From Pseudomonadota bacterium (lineage in GTDB: Bacteria > Pseudomonadota > Alphaproteobacteria > SMXQ01): a stretch of DNA of 11,818 bases. Positions 7,315 through 11,818 of this stretch are shown piece after piece. The notes beneath the pieces were generated by a model. The model was not told the DNA's origin. It did no database searches and saw only the letters and a program-made list of their open reading frames with translations. Every line of letters starts with the position of its first letter. The stretch's first letter is position 1. A program made the translations under genes and the position numbers. Location: NCBI GenBank assembly GCA_022562375.1, contig JADFPK010000032.1, positions 1 to 11,818 of the forward strand, written 5' to 3'.

Positions 7315-7343
7315 TTCTTAAGGCCAGAGTCCGGCAGGGTCAA
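7315..7343 (-). promoter_or_regulatory. Candidate sigma-70 promoter for glyA
   Basis: On the minus strand TTGACC (7338-7343) matches the -35 consensus at five of six positions. TAAGAA (7315-7320) lies 17 bp downstream and matches only three of six as a -10. It is positioned between the rpiB stop and the 20-bp repeats. Support is the strong -35 and ideal spacing; the -10 is poor. Confidence 0.4.
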
Positions 7344-7350
7344 GGCCACC

Positions 7351-7364
7351 GGGCGCAAGCGCCC
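7351..7364 (-). other. Perfect hairpin immediately after the rpiB stop
   Basis: GGGCGCTTGCGCCC on the minus strand is a perfect palindromic stem-loop that begins one base after the rpiB stop codon. It could act as a weak terminator or stabilise the rpiB 3' end. There is no following T-run, so it is not called as a rho-independent terminator. Confidence 0.45.
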
Positions 7365-7365
7365 A

Positions 7366-7800
7366 TCAGGCCAGTTTGCCGACGCGGCGGAGGTGACGGC
7401 CTCCTTCGAATTCGGTGTTGAGGAAAACGTCGAGGCAGTCCTTGGCGACCTCGGCGTCGATGATGCGCGCCCCCATTGCCAGGACGTTGGCGTCATTGTG
7501 CTGCCGTGCCAGACGCGCGGTCAGGGTATCGTGGCAAAGCGCGGCGCGAATCCCGGGGTGCCGGTTGGCGGCGATACTGACGCCGATGCCGCTGCCGCAG
7601 ATGAGAACGCCCAGCTTCGCCCTGGCGCCCTTGATCGCCATGGCAAGCGCGTCGGCGTAGTCGGGATAGTCCACCGAATCGGGTCCGTCGGTGCCGAGAT
7701 CGAGTACCGGCACGCCTCTCGCCCGGAGCTCCTCGGCAAGGATGTTCTTGAGTTCGTAGCCTGCGTGGTCGGCGGCGAGGGCGACGGTATCGGACGACAT
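7366..7800 (-). CDS. rpiB: Ribose-5-phosphate isomerase B
   Basis: RpiB interconverts ribose 5-phosphate and ribulose 5-phosphate in the pentose phosphate pathway, supplying precursors for nucleotides and for the ribulose 5-phosphate used in riboflavin synthesis. The 144-aa protein belongs to the RpiB/LacAB family: ADHAGYELK (10-18), GTDGPDSVDYPDYA (36-49), the catalytic-Cys motif CGSGIG (68-73), ANRHPGIRAALCHD (78-91), RQHNDANVLAMGAR (99-112) and FEGGRHLRRVGKL at the C terminus. I chose ATG 7800 because the family normally begins a few residues before the DHAG motif; the frame stays open to 7968, but the extra 56 residues have no family likeness. The Shine-Dalgarno sequence is weak. The order rpiB-glyA is common in alphaproteobacteria. 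Some family members act on allose or galactose 6-phosphates, which cannot be ruled out. Confidence 0.95.
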   Translation of the reverse strand: MSSDTVALAADHAGYELKNILAEELRARGVPVLDLGTDGPDSVDYPDYADALAMAIKGARAKLGVLICGSGIGVSIAANRHPGIRAALCHDTLTARLARQHNDANVLAMGARIIDAEVAKDCLDVFLNTEFEGGRHLRRVGKLA

Positions 7801-7869
7801 GATGGCGGCTTCGATGGGATGTGGCCGAATAGGCCGGGAACATACCATATATCGAAGTTCCGCGCCAGC

Positions 7870-7886
7870 CCGACACAACTTGTCGG
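7870..7886. repeat. Perfect inverted repeat between rpiB and the GT-C gene
   Basis: CCGACACAACTTGTCGG has 6-bp arms (7870-7875 and 7881-7886) around a 5-bp centre. It lies in the 160-bp region from which rpiB (minus) and the membrane glycosyltransferase (plus) diverge, 70 bp from the rpiB start and 75 bp from the other start. Position and symmetry fit an operator for a dimeric regulator, but no regulator is identified. Confidence 0.45.
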
Positions 7887-7960
7887 CCTCGATTTGGCGC
7901 CGAGCGGATAAATCATGGTAACGTCGCCGCGATCCCAATGTCCCCCTTTGGTAACAGCCG

Positions 7961-9553
7961 ATGATCAACCAGCCGGAGCGCGCGGTTTTCCTCCTTTATC
8001 TGCCGTTTTTCGTCATCGTCTTCGCCGTCGCCCTTTACGCCCGCCTGCCCGCCGACCCGGCGCCTTATCTCTGGGCCGACGAGAGCTGGCGCGCCTACGC
8101 CATCCTTTCGACCGACAGTTACCCGGATTTCCTCCAGTTGATGAAGGATGACCCGCATCTCCTGCTCTTCTCCGAGTGGTTGTTCGGTAAGATCGGGCTG
8201 GCGATCTTCGGCTTCGACGAGTTCGCCTTCCGTATCTGGCCGTTGATCTTTTCCCTGCTTTCGATCGCCGGCGCCGGCGCCTTCCTGATCCGCTGCGGCA
8301 CGGTGAGCGGCGCCCTGGCGGCGGTCTTCTTCATCGGCGTCGGCTGGGGGTTCATCTTCTATGTCCGCGAGTTCAAGCCCTACGCGCTCGATTTCGCCCT
8401 CACCGCCTGGTCCTTCTTCGCCGCCCTATACTGGTCGCAAAAACCCTCCGCCGGCCGCCTCGCCCTCCTCGCCGGGACGCTCTTGGCGGCGAGTTTATTC
8501 TCGATCGTCTTCGTCTTCATCTATCCCGCGATCCTCGCCTACTTACTTCACCGGCAGAGAGGGCTTTACCGGCAAAGGGAGGGGCGTTTCGCCCTGGCGC
8601 TGCTACTGGTGCCGGGATGCGTTTTCGTGGCGATTTACCTGCTGGTCTACGCCAGCGCCGCCAGCGGACGGACGCAGGCATTCTTTTCGCCGTATTTCCT
8701 CTGGCCGCCGGAAAACATCCCCTTCGTGCTTGAGGCCGGCGGCCAATCCTTGATAGGGTTTTTCGGCTTCGCCTGGGCGGTCGTGCCGGTCTGTTATGTC
8801 TATTGCGGCTTCATTTCATGGCGCCGGAAGGACGGCGTCTGGATCTTGTTGATGACGCCCCTGCTGTTCGCCGCCGTGGCGTCGGCGCTCCAGCTTTACC
8901 CGCTTTTCGGCAGACCGTCCTTCTTCCTGTTCGGCATCGGCGCGATGTCCGTCGGCTATTGCTTCGGCCATGTCATCGAGCTGGTGCCGGTCAAATTCGA
9001 GGGCTGGTGGGGGCGGTGGGGCCGGGAAGCGGCCGGCGGCGCGCTCAGCTTCGGCCTCATCCTGTCCTACCTGGTGACCGGCGCCGCCGCCCGGGGCATC
9101 GAGAAGGGCAGGCAATGGCCGTCCCCCCATGCGGAGAAGGTATTTTCCACCCTTGCCGAGCATTACCGGCCGGGCGACGCGGTGAAGTTCAATGCCGGGG
9201 TGAAATACACCTTCCTGCTCTACCGCGACCGCTTATTTCAGGGCGGCAATCTCTCCGAACTCGTGGACATTCCGGCCCGAAAGGTCTTGGAGCGCGCGAT
9301 TATGGAGGCCGACGCACCGTCGCTCTGCCGAAGCCTGCGGGTGATGATCGATGACATCCGCCGAGCCAAACGGGTCTGGTTTTTGACCACCTATACGTGG
9401 CAAGCCTACGAACACTACCAAAAGGTCCTGCCGCTGCTGGGCGATGTCGAAATCCTGTTGGGCGAACCGCGCCGGGGTTTGTTCCTGCTTGTGCCCGACC
9501 GAGCCGCGCCGGCGCTCGACTGCTCCCGCTTCGAGGCGAAGGAAGGGAAATAA
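7961..9553 (+). CDS. Polytopic membrane glycosyltransferase, GT-C superfamily (GT39/ArnT-like)
   Basis: This is a 530-aa protein with many hydrophobic spans (roughly 9-28, 70-84, 93-110, 115-133, 143-157, 167-196, 209-232, 262-286, 292-311, 319-340 and 357-376) followed by a soluble C-terminal part of about 150 residues. After the first span lies an acidic pair in WADESWRA (D40, E41), the site where GT-C enzymes place their catalytic or metal-binding acidic residues; REFKPYALD (136-144) resembles the conserved RxYxPY loop of GT39/GT83 enzymes. Such enzymes move a sugar from a polyprenyl-phosphate donor to a lipid, glycan or protein on the periplasmic face. The acceptor is unknown. The ATG at 7961 has no good Shine-Dalgarno; it overlaps the stop of an eight-codon frame (7938-7964) as ATGA. 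It diverges from rpiB and precedes the DUF1330-like gene by 58 bp. A GT2 gene nearby could make its donor (inference). Confidence 0.85.
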   Translation: MINQPERAVFLLYLPFFVIVFAVALYARLPADPAPYLWADESWRAYAILSTDSYPDFLQLMKDDPHLLLFSEWLFGKIGLAIFGFDEFAFRIWPLIFSLLSIAGAGAFLIRCGTVSGALAAVFFIGVGWGFIFYVREFKPYALDFALTAWSFFAALYWSQKPSAGRLALLAGTLLAASLFSIVFVFIYPAILAYLLHRQRGLYRQREGRFALALLLVPGCVFVAIYLLVYASAASGRTQAFFSPYFLWPPENIPFVLEAGGQSLIGFFGFAWAVVPVCYVYCGFISWRRKDGVWILLMTPLLFAAVASALQLYPLFGRPSFFLFGIGAMSVGYCFGHVIELVPVKFEGWWGRWGREAAGGALSFGLILSYLVTGAAARGIEKGRQWPSPHAEKVFSTLAEHYRPGDAVKFNAGVKYTFLLYRDRLFQGGNLSELVDIPARKVLERAIMEADAPSLCRSLRVMIDDIRRAKRVWFLTTYTWQAYEHYQKVLPLLGDVEILLGEPRRGLFLLVPDRAAPALDCSRFEAKEGK

Positions 9554-9599
9554 AACCACCGTTGCGGCGCCTGACCGGCATCCCCCGATGACACCGAAC

Positions 9600-9606
9600 A
9601 AGGAGG
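9600..9606 (+). promoter_or_regulatory. Strong ribosome-binding site that sets the DUF1330-like start
   Basis: AAGGAGG is complementary to the 16S rRNA tail and lies 5 nt before ATG 9612. It falls inside the longer open frame that begins further upstream, so it rules out those earlier starts. Confidence 0.85.
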
Positions 9607-9611
9607 TTCCC

Positions 9612-9899
9612 ATGGCCGCTTACCTGATCGTGCAAGTCGACATCACCGATCCCGACACCTTCGAGGAATACAAGAAACAGGTGCCGGGGACGCTGGCGGC
9701 CTATGGCGGCGAATACATCGTGCGCGGCGGCGAGATCGATGTGCTCGAGGGCGAATGGCCGATGCCGCGCCTGGTGATCATCCGCTTCTCCTCGATGGAG
9801 CAGGCGAGGAAGTGGTACCGATCGCCCGAATACGAGGGCCCGCACAAGCTCCGCGAGGCCTCCGCCCGCGCCAACCTCGTCCTCGTCGACGGGGTGTAG
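9612..9899 (+). CDS. DUF1330-like small protein
   Basis: This 95-aa protein fits the DUF1330 family of dimeric alpha/beta-barrel (ferredoxin-like) proteins. Visible features are the opening strand AYLIVQVDITDPDTFEEY (3-20), the central GGEYIVRGGEIDVLEGEW stretch (32-49) with the family's RGG turn, RLVIIRFSSMEQARKWYRS (53-71), and the closing EYEGPHKLREASARANLVLVDGV. The family's biochemical role is not established; the fold is shared with monooxygenases and EthD-like proteins. The start at ATG 9612 is fixed by a consensus AAGGAGG. It lies 58 bp after the GT-C gene on the same strand and may be co-transcribed, although the strong ribosome site suggests independent and higher translation. It converges with the GT2 gene, whose end is 45 bp away; no clear terminator is seen between them. 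Confidence 0.9.
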   Translation: MAAYLIVQVDITDPDTFEEYKKQVPGTLAAYGGEYIVRGGEIDVLEGEWPMPRLVIIRFSSMEQARKWYRSPEYEGPHKLREASARANLVLVDGV

Positions 9900-9944
9900 A
9901 AACACGCGCCATGGTCCGGCTAGGGGCGCCGCCGGGGGGCGCGG

Positions 9945-10853
9945 TCAGAAGACGCGGAACCTGAAGACGTACCACAGCGCCTTGACGCCGTCCCGCCAGT
10001 TGATCTTCTTGCCTTCCTCATAAGTCCGCCCGTAATAGGCGCAGCCGGTTTCGTAGATGCGCCAGCGCTTGGACTTGGCGACCTTGGCGCTGAACTCGAT
10101 CTCGAAACCGAAATCGTCGCAGGTCAACTCGATCGACTCGAGCACGGTGCGGCGGAACATCTTGTAGCAGACCTCGATGTCGCTCAGCATCTGGTCGAAG
10201 AGGAAATTGAACACGAACGAGATCAGCTTGTTGGCCATGTAGTGGTGGAAATAGAGGACCCGGTGCGGCCGGCCATAGAACCTGGAGCCGAAGACAACGT
10301 CGGCCTTGTCCCGTTCGATCAGGTCGAGCATCTCGGCCCAATCGGCGGGATCGTATTCGAGATCGGCGTCCTGAATGACGACGACATCGCGGTTCACGGT
10401 CTCGAAGCCGGTGCGCAAGGCCCGACCCTTGCCGCGGTTCTTATCGTGCAGGCGAACCGTCACCGATGTCTCGGCCGCCACCATCTCTACCGCGCCGCCG
10501 CCGGCCTTATCCCCGCCGGCCTTATCCCCGCCGGCCTTATCCCCGCCGGCCTCATCCCCGCCGGGGGGGCCGAGGAACCGCAGGCCGCCATCGCCGCCGG
10601 TGACGATACGACCGATCGGTGTCTCGGTTTGCGGCAAATTTTCGATCAGCCATTCGCGCGTGCCGTCGGTCGAACAGTCATCGACGACGATGATCTGCTT
10701 GGCGACGCCGGGCAGGGCGAGCATGACCAGACGGAGGATATCGGGCAGGGTCGCGCGTTCGTTGTAGACCGGGATGACGACGGAAAGCGTCAGCCGCGCC
10801 GCGTCTTTCGATGCACGCGGCGTCATCCCCGGCGCCGACGAACCCGCCGCCAT
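9945..10853 (-). CDS. GT2 family glycosyltransferase, polyprenyl-phosphate-sugar synthase type, with GGDKA repeats
   Basis: The 302-aa cytoplasmic or membrane-associated enzyme has a GT-A fold: LSVVIPVYNERATL (23-36), VVDDCSTDGT (56-65) for nucleotide binding, NRGKGRALRTGF (139-150), QDADLEYDP (161-169) with the metal-binding DAD, and GSRFYG (189-194). These motifs match dolichyl/undecaprenyl-phosphate sugar synthases, which load a sugar from a nucleotide donor onto a lipid phosphate. No C-terminal membrane anchor is evident beyond a moderately hydrophobic stretch near 208-220. Between the nucleotide-binding part and NRGKG the family normally has a short link; here about 45 extra residues include GGDEA and three GGDKA repeats (98-117). 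An alternative start is the in-frame ATG at 10826, just before the fold; neither has a clear Shine-Dalgarno. It lies 63 bp after the DUF6898-like gene. The substrate is unknown. Confidence 0.92.
   Translation of the reverse strand: MAAGSSAPGMTPRASKDAARLTLSVVIPVYNERATLPDILRLVMLALPGVAKQIIVVDDCSTDGTREWLIENLPQTETPIGRIVTGGDGGLRFLGPPGGDEAGGDKAGGDKAGGDKAGGGAVEMVAAETSVTVRLHDKNRGKGRALRTGFETVNRDVVVIQDADLEYDPADWAEMLDLIERDKADVVFGSRFYGRPHRVLYFHHYMANKLISFVFNFLFDQMLSDIEVCYKMFRRTVLESIELTCDDFGFEIEFSAKVAKSKRWRIYETGCAYYGRTYEEGKKINWRDGVKALWYVFRFRVF
10503..10562. repeat. Four-copy 15-bp minisatellite inside the GT2 gene
   Basis: Four contiguous 15-bp units lie at 10503-10517, 10518-10532, 10533-10547 and 10548-10562. 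On the coding (minus) strand the unit is GGCGGGGATAAGGCC; three copies are identical and the fourth (10548-10562) has one change (AAG to GAG). They encode GGDKA three times and GGDEA once. Because the unit is a multiple of three, gain or loss of copies would change protein length without a frameshift. Confidence 0.95.
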
Positions 10854-10916
10854 TCGTCGCGCATCGCCGTCGGGCGGCGGCGCGCCAGGCGGGCGCCGTC
10901 CGAACCGAGGCCCCGA

Positions 10917-11165
10917 TTATTCATCCCGCTGCCGCTTGGCGAGGACATAGTTCAGCTTCTGCAACACCGTGTCCGTCATCTCCTTTTCGGTACAGTCGCG
11001 CGGCGCGACGATCGACACCTCGACATAGGTCTCGGTGTCGACCGCCGAGACCTTGATCGAATTACCGACCCGATGGAATTCGAGAATAACCTCGACGTCG
11101 CCTTGCCGCTGATCCATATCGGTCCGTGGCTCCCACCGTCCCGTCCTGGGCGCATCGGCGGTCAT
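10917..11165 (-). CDS. Small conserved alphaproteobacterial protein, DUF6898-like
   Basis: This 82-aa soluble protein has a polar N terminus (1-18) and a compact core: DVEVILEFHRVGNSIKVSAVD (23-43, beta strands), TYVEVSIVAPRDCTEKEM (46-63) and LQKLNYVLAKRQ (68-79, helix). I recognise the pattern FxRVGNxxKVxAxD...EVSIVxP...KLxYVLAKR as that of a small uncharacterised alphaproteobacterial family, which I believe is DUF6898; the accession is from memory. No biochemical role is known. I chose ATG 11165 because AAAGGGG (11172-11178) lies 6 nt upstream; an in-frame ATG at 11117 would give only the conserved core and is also possible. A candidate promoter lies 58-85 bp upstream. It follows the ldtR terminator and precedes the GT2 gene by 63 bp, with which it may form an operon. 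Confidence 0.8.
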   Translation of the reverse strand: MTADAPRTGRWEPRTDMDQRQGDVEVILEFHRVGNSIKVSAVDTETYVEVSIVAPRDCTEKEMTDTVLQKLNYVLAKRQRDE

Positions 11166-11222
11166 CCGCCGCCCCTTTCGGCGTCGGCGCGGCAACACCA
11201 CGCGTTGCTAAAGCGCCCCGCC

Positions 11223-11250
11223 ATTGTTGCCATTCGATGCCCGGCGTCAA
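11223..11250 (-). promoter_or_regulatory. Candidate sigma-70 promoter for the DUF6898-like gene and GT2
   Basis: On the minus strand TTGACG (11245-11250, five of six matches) and AACAAT (11223-11228, four of six) are separated by 16 bp. The site lies between the ldtR terminator and the next start, where a new promoter is expected. Pattern match only. Confidence 0.5.
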
Positions 11251-11341
11251 GCCAGAGAAATCGCCAAGGGTCCCAAGCGGCCCGATCGCCGCCCGTCGAG
11301 GGCGCCGATCGCGGCAGGCGTCGATGGCCCGATGGGACGGT

Positions 11342-11375
11342 CAAAAATAGCGCCGGGGCGGTTGCACCCGGCGCT
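11342..11375 (-). terminator. Rho-independent terminator after ldtR
   Basis: On the minus strand AGCGCCGGG (11367-11375) pairs perfectly with CCCGGCGCT (11349-11357) over 9 bp around a 9-base loop, followed by ATTTTTG (run of five T at 11343-11347). It lies 18 bp past the ldtR stop. Stem, loop and T-run together are a textbook intrinsic terminator. Confidence 0.88.
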
Positions 11376-11393
11376 CGGAACGACATCTGATTG

Positions 11394-11818
11394 CTAGGCG
11401 GCGGAAGCGCCGACGCTGGCTTGATCGCGAACGCCATAGGTCAGGAGGTTGGTCCAGAACCGCTCGAGCTCCTTCAAGGACTTGGTCGTCCCCCGCAGCG
11501 ACTCCTCGTCGATCGGGCTCTCCGCCAGGGCGGCGACGTGGCGCTCGAACATCGCGTTCATCTTGTCATAGAGTTCCAGCCCCTTGGCGCTCAAGCGGAC
11601 GCGGATGGAGCGGCGGTCGTGAGGCGAGCGCTCGTGCTCGAGATAGCCGTGCTCGACCATCTTCTTGACGTTGTATGACACGTTCGAGCCAAGATAATAG
11701 CCGCGGTTGGTCAACTCACCGACGGTCAGTTCCTCCTTGCCGATATTGTAGAGGATCAGCGTCTGGACGTTGTTGACGTCCGCCATGCCGAGCCGGTCGA
11801 GCTCGACCTTGACGACCT
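11394..11818 (-). CDS. ldtR: MarR-family transcriptional regulator LdtR (N terminus cut by window edge)
   Basis: The visible 141 residues start inside the first helices and continue without a stop to the window edge; the in-frame ATG at 11786 is internal, because the upstream VVKVELDRLG also fits the family. The winged helix-turn-helix is clear: VNNVQTLILYNIGKEELTVGEL, then the recognition helix region RGYYLGSNVSYNVKKMVEHGYL, then the wing SPHDRRSIRVRLSAKG, with the DRR motif typical of MarR proteins. A C-terminal helix for dimerisation follows. The YYLGSNVSYN and YNIG stretches match LdtR, a regulator best known from Liberibacter and rhizobia that controls an L,D-transpeptidase gene and cell-wall or osmotic stress traits. 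The target gene is not in the window. A strong terminator closes the unit. Confidence 0.9.
   Translation of the reverse strand, partial: VVKVELDRLGMADVNNVQTLILYNIGKEELTVGELTNRGYYLGSNVSYNVKKMVEHGYLEHERSPHDRRSIRVRLSAKGLELYDKMNAMFERHVAALAESPIDEESLRGTTKSLKELERFWTNLLTYGVRDQASVGASAA

Noticed and set aside
7801..7968. N-terminal extension of rpiB by 56 residues
   Set aside because: The extra residues do not resemble the family, which normally starts just before the DHAG motif, and they would overlap the divergent GT-C start.
9900..9944. Bidirectional terminator between the convergent DUF1330-like and GT2 genes
   Set aside because: Only a short GC stem (GCGCC with GGCGC) is present and there is no T-run on either strand.
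10242..11390. 382-codon plus-strand frame including a repeated AGLIP stretch
   Set aside because: The repeat is the antisense reading of the GGDKA minisatellite. The frame runs across GT2, the DUF6898-like gene and the terminator without recognisable domains.

Overview
This is a high-GC window that reads as an alphaproteobacterial chromosome, most likely Rhodospirillales-like. The assignment rests on the gene order rpiB-glyA-nrdR-ribD-ribE-ribH-nusB-thiL, an H+-pyrophosphatase gene (hppA) beyond it, an LdtR-type MarR regulator and a small protein resembling the alphaproteobacterial DUF6898 family. No tRNA, rRNA, CRISPR array, transposase or integrase was found.

Left part (1-7800, all on the minus strand, so read right to left): rpiB, then glyA (serine hydroxymethyltransferase), nrdR (ribonucleotide reductase repressor), ribD and ribE (riboflavin synthesis), a 138-183 bp GC-rich gap, then ribH, nusB and thiL joined by 4-bp start/stop overlaps. 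Next come a 148-aa exported FliL-like protein and hppA, whose C-terminal part runs off the left edge. The block links one-carbon/folate metabolism, flavin and thiamine cofactor synthesis, and energy coupling. The ribBA gene that commonly sits between ribE and ribH in related bacteria is absent here; a G-rich, structured spacer with a candidate promoter lies in its place.

Middle part (7961-9899, plus strand): a 530-aa multi-membrane-span GT-C type glycosyltransferase and a 95-aa DUF1330-like protein. They diverge from rpiB across a 160-bp region that contains a perfect inverted repeat.

Right part (9945-11818, minus strand): the 5'-truncated MarR-family gene ldtR, ended by a clear rho-independent terminator, then a DUF6898-like small protein with its own candidate promoter, then a GT2 glycosyltransferase of the polyprenyl-phosphate-sugar synthase type. 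The GT2 gene carries an in-frame 4 x 15-bp minisatellite encoding GGDKA repeats. The GT2 enzyme (which could make a lipid-linked sugar) and the GT-C enzyme (which could use one) may form a functional pair for envelope glycosylation; this is inference.

Most of the window is conserved housekeeping DNA. The less ordinary signals are the three-copy 20-bp tandem repeat in the glyA leader, the G-rich ribE-ribH spacer with ribBA missing, the GGDKA repeat in the GT2 enzyme, and the glycosyltransferase pair. I saw no clear evidence of a wholly new defence or mobile system.
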